Source of the DNA: Dactylosporangium sp040689395
Lineage (GTDB): Bacteria; Actinomycetota; Actinomycetes; Mycobacteriales; Micromonosporaceae
Direction: 5' to 3'
NCBI RefSeq assembly: GCF_040689395.1
Contig: NZ_JBFAZX010000019.1
Coordinates: 62,001 to 126,000, forward strand
Length of the DNA stretch: 64,000 nucleotides
Shown here one piece after another: positions 1 to 7,719 of the stretch. Position numbers and translations under genes: made by a program. The notes beneath the pieces were generated by a model. That model did no database searches. It saw nothing but the letters and a program-made list of their open reading frames with translations, and was not told where the DNA came from. Position 1 is the first letter of the stretch, and every line of letters begins with the position of its first letter.

Positions 1-1
1 C

Positions 2-67
2 AAGTCGGGCATCGTCCGGCGGGCGCTGCAGGAGTACCGCGAACGCCACTACGGACACGCGGCCTGA
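2..67 (+). CDS. C-terminal end of an unidentified protein (cut by window edge)
   Basis: An open frame runs in from the window edge and ends at TGA 65-67. Only 21 residues are visible. They are rich in Arg, Glu and Tyr and contain the string IVRRALQEYRERH, which looks like the second helix of a ribbon-helix-helix protein. That is too little to assign a family. The gene converges on the hydrolase that follows, and a strong hairpin lies between the two. Confidence 0.45.
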   Translation, partial: KSGIVRRALQEYRERHYGHAA

Positions 68-120
68 CGCGCGTCGTCCTCGTTGGCTAGGAGCGCTCAC
101 CCTGCCCGCGCGTCCTTCGG

Positions 121-149
121 CGAGGGCGGGGCGGAAACCCCCGCCCTCG
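121..149. terminator. Bidirectional stem-loop terminator
   Basis: An 11-bp perfect stem (121-131 pairs with 139-149) encloses a 7-base loop. It sits between two convergent reading frames. There is no T tract, as is common in high-GC actinobacteria. Confidence 0.7.
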
Positions 150-166
150 TGGCCCCCGGCGGAGTG

Positions 167-1042
167 TCAGCCGGCGGCCAGAACCTCGCGTAGCCGCGCG
201 GCGAACTCCTCGGGCTTGCCCGCGTAACCGAAGTGACCACCGAGAAAGCCGCCATGGTGGCTCGGGAAAACCGTCGCCTGCTGGCCGAGCAGGGCCGCGG
301 TGCCCAGGGCCGTGCGCGCCGTGTACGTGCCCGCCGACTCCTCGCCGACCGCGATCACGATCCGGCTCGGCGCCGCGGTGAGGAGGCCCGCGTCGGGGCG
401 GTAGTCGGTGATCGCCCACGAGTTCTTCGACAACAGCGGATCGTCGCGGGTGCCGTCGTCGTCGGTCGGCATGCCGAACATCGCCGGGTCGGGCGTGGGC
501 TGGGCGAAGAACGCGTCGGTGAACTCGCCCTGCCAGGAGGTCATCGCGATGAACGCGGCCATGCCCGCGCCGGAGCCGTTCGCCTGGTACGCCTCGTGAA
601 AGGCGGCCCGAGCGCGCTCGGCGCCCGCGGCGTCGGGAAGCACGGCGTTGATCGGCGGCTCGTGTGCCACCAGCGTGACGACGTCGCCGGGGTGGGTCGC
701 GACCAGTTCGAGCGCGGTCACCGCACCGCCGCTGCTCGCGAACACGTCGACCGGACCGGCGCCGAGCGCCTCGATCAGCAGGTGCAGGTCGGCCGCCTGC
801 TGCTGCGGCGTGTGATCCGACCGGCCGTCCGTGCGCACGCTTCGGCCCAGGCCGCGTGGGTCGTACGTGACAACTGTGCGGTCCGTGAAATGGGTGGCGA
901 GTGTGCCGAAGCCCTCCGCCGTCATCGGCTGGCCGATCATGAACAGCGCAGGCCGGTCACCGGCCGGCGGGAGCGGTCCGCGGACGTCGTAGACCAGGTC
1001 AACGCCGGGCGCGGCGAGGGTGTGTGTCTGAGTCGTCGCCAT
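167..1042 (-). CDS. Alpha/beta-fold hydrolase
   Basis: A 291-residue cytosolic hydrolase of the alpha/beta superfamily. The start chosen is the ATG at 1042 (MATTQTHTLA). The frame stays open 32 codons further upstream, but that part is Arg-rich and does not look like the family. The oxyanion region, the TYDPRGLGRS strand-loop (about residues 59-68) and the nucleophile elbow ASSGGA (Ser104) are visible. The usual GxSxG is degenerate here (A-S-S-G-G). The catalytic His probably lies in the SHHGG segment near residue 265. Substrate is unknown; close relatives are annotated as esterases or haloalkane-dehalogenase/epoxide-hydrolase-like enzymes. It stands downstream of, and separate from, the ECF41 pair. 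Confidence 0.85.
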   Translation of the reverse strand: MATTQTHTLAAPGVDLVYDVRGPLPPAGDRPALFMIGQPMTAEGFGTLATHFTDRTVVTYDPRGLGRSVRTDGRSDHTPQQQAADLHLLIEALGAGPVDVFASSGGAVTALELVATHPGDVVTLVAHEPPINAVLPDAAGAERARAAFHEAYQANGSGAGMAAFIAMTSWQGEFTDAFFAQPTPDPAMFGMPTDDDGTRDDPLLSKNSWAITDYRPDAGLLTAAPSRIVIAVGEESAGTYTARTALGTAALLGQQATVFPSHHGGFLGGHFGYAGKPEEFAARLREVLAAG

Positions 1043-1144
1043 GAAGTTGAGACTACGGCTGGACGGGCCGTGATCGGGTGCACACGCGCGGGAATGGCGG
1101 GCGGCGAGGCGGTGCACTCGAGAGCGCCCGCCTCGCATCGTGCT

Positions 1145-2341
1145 CTACGCCAGCGCCTTGACGGCCGAGCCCGCCACAGCCCGCTCCCGCGTCACGCGGC
1201 GGCGCCGGGTCGGCAGCCCGAGCGTCGGGTTGGCGACGGCCCAGGCGGCGCCCTTGCAGATCAGTTCCTTGTAGACGGCGGCGAGCCGTCCGATCAGTAC
1301 CGCCTGCACGGCGCGGTCGTCGGCGGTGACGTACTGGATCAAGCCCTCCTTGCGGCCCAGTGAGATGCACTGGTTGAAGTAGCGGATCGGCACCTTCGGC
1401 AGCTTCCCGCCGCTCAGGCGCGCCGCGATCGCGCCGGCGGCCTGCCACGCGGTCGGAACTCCCGAGGCGCATGACATTCGCAACGGCTTGTCCCCGGGGC
1501 CCATCACCATGGCCGCGTCGCCGACGGCGTACACGTCCGGGTGCGAGACCGAGCGCATGCTCCCGTCGACCACGATCTGGCCGGTGCCGGTGACCTCCAG
1601 GGCGGTCGCCTTCGCGATCGGGTGGACCGCGAAGCCGGTGCTCCACACGGTGACGGCGGCCGGGATGGCCCGGCCGTCGGCGGTGGCGACGTGGTCGGCC
1701 TCGACGCCGGTGACGGCGGCGTGCTCGTGCACGGTGATCCCGAGCTTGCCGAAGACGTTTCGCAGGTGCTCGCGGCCCTTGGGTGAGAGCCAGTCACCGA
1801 GGCTGCCGCTGGTGGCGAGGGCGACGCCGAGGTCGGGGCGGGCCTCGGCGATCTCGGTCGCCGCCTCCAGGCCGGTGAGACCGCCGCCGACGACGACCAC
1901 GCTCTGCCCGGCGCCGAGGCGGGCCAGCCGCTCGCGCAGCCGGAGGGCTCCGGGGCGGCTGGCGATCTCATGGGCGTACTCAGCGGTACCGCGAACGTCT
2001 TGGGCGTTCCAGCCGCTGCCGAGGGCGTAGACGAGCGTGTCGTAGGCGAGTTCTTCGGCGCCGTTCGCGTCGATGACGGCGACGGCCTTGCGGTCGACGT
2101 CGATGCTGGTGACCTTCGCGAGCCTCAGTTCGACGCCGGTGCCCGCGAACATCTCGCCGAATGGCCGGGGCTTGAGGTCCTGGCCGGTCGCGAGCTGGTG
2201 CATGCGGACGCGTTCGACGAAGTCGGGCTCGGCGTTGACGAGGGTGATGGCGACGTCCTCGCCGCGAAGCCGCTTGGCGAGGCGCCCGGCGACGCTGGCA
2301 CCGGCGTATCCGGCGCCGAGGACGATGATGCGATGCTGCAT
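1145..2341 (-). CDS. NAD(P)/FAD-dependent oxidoreductase, type II NADH dehydrogenase/AIF-like
   Basis: A 398-residue flavoprotein. It has an N-terminal FAD dinucleotide fold (GAGYAG, residues 8-13), a second NAD(P)-binding Rossmann motif (VVVGGGLTGLEAA) near residue 155, and the C-terminal FAD contact VYAVGDAA near residue 290. No transmembrane anchor is seen. The start is ATG 2341 with AGGAG 7 bases upstream. It lies 91 bases downstream of the ECF41 sigma gene on the same strand. ECF41 sigma genes are known to sit beside genes for carboxymuconolactone decarboxylases, oxidoreductases or epimerases, so this is most likely the target gene of that sigma factor. Electron acceptor and physiological role cannot be read from sequence. 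Confidence 0.88.
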   Translation of the reverse strand: MQHRIIVLGAGYAGASVAGRLAKRLRGEDVAITLVNAEPDFVERVRMHQLATGQDLKPRPFGEMFAGTGVELRLAKVTSIDVDRKAVAVIDANGAEELAYDTLVYALGSGWNAQDVRGTAEYAHEIASRPGALRLRERLARLGAGQSVVVVGGGLTGLEAATEIAEARPDLGVALATSGSLGDWLSPKGREHLRNVFGKLGITVHEHAAVTGVEADHVATADGRAIPAAVTVWSTGFAVHPIAKATALEVTGTGQIVVDGSMRSVSHPDVYAVGDAAMVMGPGDKPLRMSCASGVPTAWQAAGAIAARLSGGKLPKVPIRYFNQCISLGRKEGLIQYVTADDRAVQAVLIGRLAAVYKELICKGAAWAVANPTLGLPTRRRRVTRERAVAGSAVKALA

Positions 2342-2412
2342 TTCGTTGCTCCTGTCTTGCGCGGGTCTGCCACTCGAACCGGGCGGCTCGCCGTTTCCTG
2401 ACAGGAACGCGA

Positions 2413-2428
2413 TGTGAAGCACCTCACA
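2413..2428. promoter_or_regulatory. CRP/GlxR-like dyad upstream of the FAD oxidoreductase
   Basis: The dyad TGTGA-N6-TCACA lies in the 91-base gap between the sigma gene and the oxidoreductase, centred about 80 bases before the oxidoreductase start. It matches the general Crp/GlxR consensus. Function is inferred only from the match. Confidence 0.45.
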
Positions 2429-2432
2429 TCGG

Positions 2433-3377
2433 TCAGAAGGCGTTGAACAGAGGCTCCCCGCGGTCGGCGGCCGCCCAGTGCGCGGCCGCCCGTTCGAGCT
2501 TGTCAGGGTTGACCTGGTTGCGGAACGCGGCGATGCCCTCGGCGGTGACCTCCAGGCACATGACGCCGACGATCCGGCCATCCACGACGGCCACGACGGC
2601 GGGGTCGCCGTTGGCGGTCCAGGCGTAGACCTCGGGCGCGCCGCCGGCGATGGCCCGCTTGGCCTCGCCCGGTTTGAACAGGCCCCACAGGAACTTCGCG
2701 ACCGCGACGGCGCCCTCGAACGGCTTGACGCGGGCCGGGATCTTCCCGCCGCCGTCGCCGACCGCGACGGCGTCCTCGGTGAGCAGGCGCACGAGCGGCT
2801 CGGTCCGGCCACTGGTGGCGGCCGCCAGGAACTCCTTGACGATCCGCTGGGCGGCGGCCTCGTCGATCTCGATGCGGGCCTTGCCGTCCGCGATGTGCTT
2901 CTTGGCGCGGTGGAAGAGCTGCTGGCTGGCAGCCTCGGTGATGTCGAGGATCTCGGCGATCTCCCGGTGCGGGTAGTCGAAGGCCGCCCGCAACACGTAC
3001 ACCGCCCGCTCGCCGGGGGAGAGGCGCTCCATGAGCGTGAGGACCGCGTACGACACCGATTCGCGCTGCTCGACGGTGTCGGCCGGTCCGAGCATCGGGT
3101 CCCCGCCGAGCAGCGGCTCGGGAAGCCATTGCCCCACATAGGTCTCGCGGCGCGCCCGCGCGGAGGTGAGCTGATTGAGGCACAGGTTGGTGAGGACCTT
3201 CGTCAGCCAGGCCTCGGGGACCTCGATGCGGTCGACGTCGGCGGCCTGCCAGCGCAGAAACGTCTCCTGCACGGCGTCCTCGGCCTCCTCAGCGGAGCCG
3301 AGGAGACGGTAGGCCATGGCCTCCAGGCGCCGCCTGGATGCCTCGAACCGCTCGACGTCGTTCGCGGTCAAGGGCAT
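2433..3377 (-). CDS. sigJ: ECF41-group RNA polymerase sigma factor with C-terminal SnoaL-like domain
   Basis: A 314-residue extracytoplasmic-function sigma factor. Sigma region 2 occupies about residues 8-75 (AYRLLGSAEEAEDAVQETF) and region 4 about 110-165 (REIAEILDITEAASQQLFHR). A NTF2/SnoaL-like extension runs to the end. Three ECF41 hallmarks are present: WLPEPL in the linker (residues 84-89), DGGGK (208-212) and NPDKL (290-294). In this group the fused extension modulates sigma activity, and no separate anti-sigma factor gene is seen here. On the minus strand the heptamer TGTCACG at 3429-3435 resembles the ECF41 -35 element (TGTCACA), so autoregulation is possible, but I find no convincing -10 partner. 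The symbol follows the SigJ naming of mycobacterial relatives. Confidence 0.9.
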   Translation of the reverse strand: MPLTANDVERFEASRRRLEAMAYRLLGSAEEAEDAVQETFLRWQAADVDRIEVPEAWLTKVLTNLCLNQLTSARARRETYVGQWLPEPLLGGDPMLGPADTVEQRESVSYAVLTLMERLSPGERAVYVLRAAFDYPHREIAEILDITEAASQQLFHRAKKHIADGKARIEIDEAAAQRIVKEFLAAATSGRTEPLVRLLTEDAVAVGDGGGKIPARVKPFEGAVAVAKFLWGLFKPGEAKRAIAGGAPEVYAWTANGDPAVVAVVDGRIVGVMCLEVTAEGIAAFRNQVNPDKLERAAAHWAAADRGEPLFNAF

Positions 3378-3451
3378 GGCCCGATGCTATCCCGCGCGGC
3401 GCGGATCAGCCGCCGCCGTGATGAGACCCGTGACAGGCGCGGTCCAGGGTC

Positions 3452-4129
3452 CTAACGGCGCCTGGTGCGCTGCGTCGGCGGCGCGATGCGGACCCGTTCG
3501 GTCGCCGGGCGGCTCTCGATGTCGTCGAGCTGCTCGCGGACGGTGGAGCGTAGCTCCTCGTAGTCGCTGAAGGTGCAGTCGTTGAACAGGGTGTAGCCGG
3601 CCCACATCAGGTTGGCGCACACCTGCGGAGGCACCTTGCCCGTCGCCGCGCCCATGCCGACCAGCGCCACCGACGCGATGCTGCCGGGCTCGCGGTCGTT
3701 GCGCATGTGGACGGCCTGGAACCCGGCCGCGCAGGCCAGGGCCACGTTCAGCGTCTCACGCACGTTCTGAACGGACTGCTCCATCGTCGGCGTCGAGATC
3801 AGGAACTTCGGGTTGGCCGCCCCGGACGGCACGCACACGGCGCTCCCGATCGGCAGGGAGTCCCCGAACTCGTCGCGGATCGCGCGCTGGACGCGCAGCT
3901 GGATGCCGGCGCCGAGGTGGCGCTTGATGACCGCGTCGACGCCGCCGTTCATGACCCCGTGGGAGTTGGTGGGGCTGACCCAGGCGTCGACGTGCTGGTC
4001 GAGGATCGAGCCCTTGACGATCTCGACCTCGGGAGTGTCGGCGAACGCCGACATCCACGCCTGTACCACCTTCGCGTTGACGTCGCTCAGCACGACCCGG
4101 AGCGGCGACTGTTCCTGCTTGACGGTCAT
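3452..4129 (-). CDS. Macro-domain protein, probable ADP-ribose binder or ADP-ribosyl hydrolase
   Basis: A 225-residue protein with a macro domain over about residues 35-185. The diagnostic stretch runs from VEIVKGSILDQHVDAWVSP (acidic ADP-ribose-binding start) through TNSHGVMNGGVDAVI, which corresponds to the N-x-N...GGGVD loop, to the STPTM segment near residue 112. The last ten residues are basic. The start is ATG 4129. TATCTT (minus strand, 4138-4143) ends 8 bases before it, suggesting a leaderless transcript. The gene is divergent from, and only 93 bases away from, a UDG-ADP-ribosyltransferase fusion. Macro domains commonly reverse or sense ADP-ribosylation (for example DarG of the DarTG system), so I infer that it counteracts or reads the partner's product. 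Confidence 0.88.
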   Translation of the reverse strand: MTVKQEQSPLRVVLSDVNAKVVQAWMSAFADTPEVEIVKGSILDQHVDAWVSPTNSHGVMNGGVDAVIKRHLGAGIQLRVQRAIRDEFGDSLPIGSAVCVPSGAANPKFLISTPTMEQSVQNVRETLNVALACAAGFQAVHMRNDREPGSIASVALVGMGAATGKVPPQVCANLMWAGYTLFNDCTFSDYEELRSTVREQLDDIESRPATERVRIAPPTQRTRRR

Positions 4130-4222
4130 GGGCCACGAAGATACCCGAGCGCGTCGAGTCGGTGTTACCGTGCGCCGAGCCTCGTGCGGGCTAGGTCCAC
4201 AGTGGAGAGCGGGGAGCACACG
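4130..4222. promoter_or_regulatory. Divergent promoter region of the macro/ART pair
   Basis: This 93-base region separates the two divergent genes and must hold both promoters. On the minus strand a TATCTT hexamer lies 8 bases before the macro gene. On the plus strand GGGGAG lies 7 bases before the fusion gene. No clear operator dyad is visible. Confidence 0.5.
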
Positions 4223-5824
4223 ATGAGCGACAACGAAGTGACGGCGGCCTTCGACCCGGACGATCCGCTGGCCCTCGCCGAGCTGTTCAAGGGCGGCGGC
4301 GAGCCGTGGCTGCCGCTGCTCAAGCCGGTCATCGAGGCGCAGCCGGCTGCGGCCACGTTCATCGGCCCAGGGCGCAGCCCGCAGGTCGTGCCCGTCCGCG
4401 AGCTGACCTTCCAGGCGCTCAAGCCCAACCCACCGCACAAGTGGAAGGTCGTCGTCTTCGGGCAGAACCCGTATCCGCGGCCCGCGAGCGCGACCGGCAT
4501 CGCGATGTTCGACAACACCTTCCACGAGTGGGCGGACAGCCAGTTCGGCAAGGTCGTCAGCATCCGCTGCATCATCAAGGCGGCGGCGATGTGGAAGTAC
4601 GGCATCGCGAAGAAGACGCCGATCGCCGACATCCGCGCCCTGCTCAAGCAACACGACACCGTGCAGCCGCCGGAGTGGTTCCAGGCGATGCTGACCCAGG
4701 GTGTACTGCTGCTCAACGCCTCGCTCACGGCCAGCGGCGACGGCGCCATGGCCACCGATCAGCACACCGCGTTCTGGCGGCCGGTCGTCGAGCGGCTCGT
4801 CGAGGAGATCCTGAAGGCCAAGCAGGACGCCGATGAGCAGGACCGGGGCGTCGTGTTCGCGTGGTGGGGCGTGCACGCCCGCAACCTCAAGAACGTCGTG
4901 CTGCGACTGCAGAAGAAGTATCCCGCGGTCGAGGTCCGCCACATCGACCACCCGAACCCGGCCGCGCAGGGCGACATCTTCTGCGACGGGGACCACTTCG
5001 CGACCGTGAACGCGGCGCTGCGGACCCTCGGGGCCGACGAGATCGACTGGCTGCCCAGCAAGGGCTGGAACGAGCACGGCGCGCGGGACGGTGCCGAGCG
5101 CATGGGTGCGTTCATCGCCTCCACGATGGAGCTGCACAAGCTCTACCTCGAGCGCCTCGCCAGCGTCAAGGACGAGGGCCTCTCCCTTCCCGCGATCACC
5201 GGCGTCTTCGACACCCCCCTCCTGGACTTCCGCGAGGCGATCGCCCCGGCGGCCAAGCTGCTGGCGGGCCTCGACTGGCACGTTGAGACGTCGCACGAGT
5301 TCGGCCGGCGCCAAGCGGACGGCAGCTCGTCCGGCGGCCTCACCTCCGACGAGGTCGCGGCGCTCTATCTGTACACCTGCGAGTCGGCGTTCTACCGGCA
5401 GATCAACGCCACGCTGCGCAACCCGGACCGGGGCCGGGTCGTCCCGTACCTGCCCTACCTGAGGCTGCTGTTCTCAGCCGTGTCGCGGCTGCCCGCCCGC
5501 ACCGAGCCGCTGTGGCGCGGGGTGTCGCTGGACCTGCGCCCGCAGTATCCGCTCGGCCAGACCGTGACTTGGTGGGGCGTCTCCTCGTGCACGTCGAAGC
5601 TCAGCGTGGCCAAGGCGTTCCTCGGCAGCCGGGGCAAGCGGACGCTCTTCGAGGTGCGGCCCGTGCGGGCGGTCGGGATTCGCAGCTTCTCCGCGTTCAC
5701 CGGTGAGGAGGAGTTCATCCTCGCCCCCGGCACGCAGCTGAAGGTGACCGACGTGACGTCCGAGCGCGGCGGCCTCTGCACCGTGCGGCTGACCGAGCTG
5801 GCCGAGCAGCGGATGGTGGCGTGA
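4223..5824 (+). CDS. Uracil-DNA-glycosylase-like domain fused to R-S-ExE ADP-ribosyltransferase
   Basis: A 533-residue two-domain protein. Residues about 30-275 resemble family 1 uracil-DNA glycosylase: the water-activating loop reads GQNPYP (80-85) where Ung has GQDPYH, the uracil pocket LLLNASLT (162-169) keeps the Asn, and HPNPAA (243-248) stands for HPSPLS. The catalytic Asp is therefore Asn. Residues about 330-525 form an ART domain of the eukaryotic-like arginine mono-ADP-ribosyltransferase type: WRGVS (R432), the Ser motif VSSCTS (453-458), and EEEF (495-498) supplying E-x-E, followed by APGT. All three NAD/catalytic positions are kept. The start ATG 4223 has GGGGAG 7 bases before it. 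No signal peptide is seen, so it acts in the cytosol. The divergent macro-domain gene suggests a modifier/eraser pair acting on DNA or a DNA-associated target. The target is inference. Confidence 0.88.
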   Translation: MSDNEVTAAFDPDDPLALAELFKGGGEPWLPLLKPVIEAQPAAATFIGPGRSPQVVPVRELTFQALKPNPPHKWKVVVFGQNPYPRPASATGIAMFDNTFHEWADSQFGKVVSIRCIIKAAAMWKYGIAKKTPIADIRALLKQHDTVQPPEWFQAMLTQGVLLLNASLTASGDGAMATDQHTAFWRPVVERLVEEILKAKQDADEQDRGVVFAWWGVHARNLKNVVLRLQKKYPAVEVRHIDHPNPAAQGDIFCDGDHFATVNAALRTLGADEIDWLPSKGWNEHGARDGAERMGAFIASTMELHKLYLERLASVKDEGLSLPAITGVFDTPLLDFREAIAPAAKLLAGLDWHVETSHEFGRRQADGSSSGGLTSDEVAALYLYTCESAFYRQINATLRNPDRGRVVPYLPYLRLLFSAVSRLPARTEPLWRGVSLDLRPQYPLGQTVTWWGVSSCTSKLSVAKAFLGSRGKRTLFEVRPVRAVGIRSFSAFTGEEEFILAPGTQLKVTDVTSERGGLCTVRLTELAEQRMVA

Positions 5825-5938
5825 CGAGCGCGGCGAGACGCGGGCTGCGGCCGATCACGTCCTCGCCGGATGGCCTGAGCCTCACCCGCGTCGTCGACCA
5901 CGGTGGAGGCAGCGTGGCCGTTGGCGTTGGGGGCCTTG

Positions 5939-6844
5939 CTACACCGAGGTCGGCATCGGGCCGCCGCGCCAGGCCACGGCGTCCGACAGCGCGGCGATCA
6001 GGTCCAGCTCGCTGCCCTGCTGATCGGCGTATGCCCGATGCAGGTTCAGCACGATCCGCTCCGCGTCGGCCCACGCCGCGAACTCGCCCAGGTCGCACTC
6101 GCGGGCGGCCTCCAGCGGGGTCAGGCCGGCGGACAGGCCATCCACTGCCGTATCGAGAACCAGCTCGTAGTACCGCCCGATCTTGTCGAAAGCCGCGGCG
6201 ATCTCCTCGCCGGTCAACAGCGGTCCGTGGCCGGGCACCACATACGCCGGCTCAAGGGCGGCCATCCAGTGCAGCGCCCCCATGGCGCCCGGGAGTGAGC
6301 CCATGAACACCAGCGGGGTCAGGCCGCTGAAGACGAGATCGCCGGTGAACAGGACCCGCTCGTCCGGCAGCCAGGCCACCAGGTCACCCGTTGTGTGTGC
6401 CGGCCCGCCCGGGTGGAGCAGCTCGATCCTGGTGTCGCCCGCATAGACCGTCAGGCGGTCCCGCACCGCGACGTCAGGCAGGCGCCGCGTCACGTTGCCC
6501 CAATCCGGCACCGGTTGCCAGAACGGCGGGCAGCCGTCGATGATCGGGTCCGTCCGCAGCCCTTCGCGCATGCACTCGTGTCCGATCAGGACAGTGCCGG
6601 CTGGTAGGAGACTGTTGCCGTACGTGTGGTCGCCATGCTGGTGCGTGTTGACCGCCATCCGGATCGGTCGGCCGGGTGCGGCCTGCTCGACCGCGGTCAG
6701 GAAACTGCGAGTGCGCGCCTCCGTGGCGCACGTGTCGACCAGGAACACCTCGTCGCCGGCGGCGACCGCACCCGCGTTGTTGACCCACCAGGTGCCGTCC
6801 GGCTGCATCCAGGCGTAAACCCCGGGAACCACCGTCTCGAGCAT
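5939..6844 (-). CDS. MBL-fold metallo-hydrolase
   Basis: A 301-residue metallo-beta-lactamase-fold enzyme. The metal-binding signature HQHGDH is at residues 68-73. A further ligand His follows in GPAHTTGD, the bridging Asp is in LFTGDLVF, and the last His is in VPGHGP. No signal peptide is obvious. A TAGACT hexamer (minus strand, 6852-6857) ends 7 bases before the ATG, so the message is probably leaderless. It is convergent with the ART fusion gene and divergent from the GNAT gene. The substrate is unknown; relatives of this length and layout include hydrolases of the SoxH and quinoprotein-relay type. Confidence 0.85.
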   Translation of the reverse strand: MLETVVPGVYAWMQPDGTWWVNNAGAVAAGDEVFLVDTCATEARTRSFLTAVEQAAPGRPIRMAVNTHQHGDHTYGNSLLPAGTVLIGHECMREGLRTDPIIDGCPPFWQPVPDWGNVTRRLPDVAVRDRLTVYAGDTRIELLHPGGPAHTTGDLVAWLPDERVLFTGDLVFSGLTPLVFMGSLPGAMGALHWMAALEPAYVVPGHGPLLTGEEIAAAFDKIGRYYELVLDTAVDGLSAGLTPLEAARECDLGEFAAWADAERIVLNLHRAYADQQGSELDLIAALSDAVAWRGGPMPTSV

Positions 6845-6954
6845 GACCGCCAGTCTAGGTTGACCGGCTGATCGCCCTCCGGCAGGAATCCAGATAGCGC
6901 CAGACAGCTGAGCGGCATGGACTGAACGAGCCGCACAAAGGGAACGGGGCTGAC

Positions 6955-7563
6955 GTGATCTCTGTTGTGCCCGCCAACGAGGCGGGCTGGGACGACCTGC
7001 GGGCCATTTTCGGTACCCGCGGTGATCCGTTCAGATGCCAGTGCCAGTACTTCAAGATCCACGGCGGATCGGGGTCGTCGGCGTCCGTCGAGGAACGCGC
7101 CGAGCGGCTGCGCGAACAGACCGGGTGTGGCGACCCCGGGGCGCGCTCGACCAGCGGCCTGGTCGCGTTCCTCGACGGCGAGCCCGCCGGCTGGTGCGCG
7201 GTCGAGCCGCGCGTGGCCTATCGCCGTCTGCTTTCCGCGCGGGTGCCGTGGGTGGACCGTGACGAGGACAGGACCGACCCCGACGTCTGGGCCGTCACAT
7301 GCTTCGTCACGCGTGCGGGCTACCGGCGGCAGGGCGTCAGCCGGGCGCTGGCGCGCGCCGCGGTCGACTTCGCACGGGACCGCGGTGCGCTGGCGATCGA
7401 GGGCTATCCAATTGTCAAGCGACCTGGGCAGGACTTCGCCTGGGTCGGTGAGCTGTACGTGGGAAGTCGCAGCATCTTCGCCGAAGCCGGGTTTTCTGAG
7501 GTGAGTCGTCCGACGCCCCGGCGGGCGGTCATGCGGGTGACTTTCCTAGATGCAACTCCCTAG
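6955..7563 (+). CDS. GNAT-family N-acetyltransferase
   Basis: A 202-residue protein with a GNAT fold. The acetyl-CoA pyrophosphate loop is visible as GYRRQGVSRAL (about residues 122-132), preceded by the beta-strand VWAVTCFVT. The N-terminal segment has a short Cys pair (CQCQYF) that some homologues share. The start is GTG 6955. The substrate cannot be predicted. The stop is followed immediately by the first of two palindromes that precede the marR gene. Confidence 0.82.
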   Translation: MISVVPANEAGWDDLRAIFGTRGDPFRCQCQYFKIHGGSGSSASVEERAERLREQTGCGDPGARSTSGLVAFLDGEPAGWCAVEPRVAYRRLLSARVPWVDRDEDRTDPDVWAVTCFVTRAGYRRQGVSRALARAAVDFARDRGALAIEGYPIVKRPGQDFAWVGELYVGSRSIFAEAGFSEVSRPTPRRAVMRVTFLDATP

Positions 7564-7568
7564 ATCTG

Positions 7569-7583
7569 GTCAACCTGGTTGAC
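7569..7583. promoter_or_regulatory. Palindromic operator, copy 1 (GTCAACC-T-GGTTGAC)
   Basis: A perfect 15-bp odd palindrome 6 bases after the GNAT stop. Its right arm supplies TTGACG (7579-7584), a plausible -35, followed after 18 bases by TTGAAT (7603-7608). The same motif family recurs at 37.7 kb. Confidence 0.65.
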
Positions 7584-7611
7584 GGAGAGCTTACTCGGCT
7601 GATTGAATATG

Positions 7612-7626
7612 GTCAACCAAGTTGAC
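7612..7626. promoter_or_regulatory. Palindromic operator, copy 2 (GTCAAC-CAA-GTTGAC)
   Basis: A second copy with perfect 6-bp arms, centred 43 bases (about four helical turns) from copy 1. It would cover the transcription start of the promoter drawn from copy 1. It lies 93 bases before the marR start. Confidence 0.65.
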
Positions 7627-7719
7627 GGGGCTGCGGGGCGGCCGTTCGAGCGATCCGACAGTCGTGTCGGAGGTCGTGATGGTCGGGCCTCGGCGACTTC
7701 GTGACGGTATGGTCCGTGC

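Noticed and set aside
4165..5314. Minus-strand frames inside the UDG-ART gene, considered as an extension of the macro protein
   Set aside because: The macro protein has its own start at 4129, and the upstream frame lacks motifs while opposing a well-conserved coding sequence.
3452..5824. Identification of the ART/macro pair as DarTG itself
   Set aside because: DarT has a different ART type and no UDG domain, and DarG carries a C-terminal DarT-binding domain not seen in this 225-residue macro protein. Only the logic is similar.
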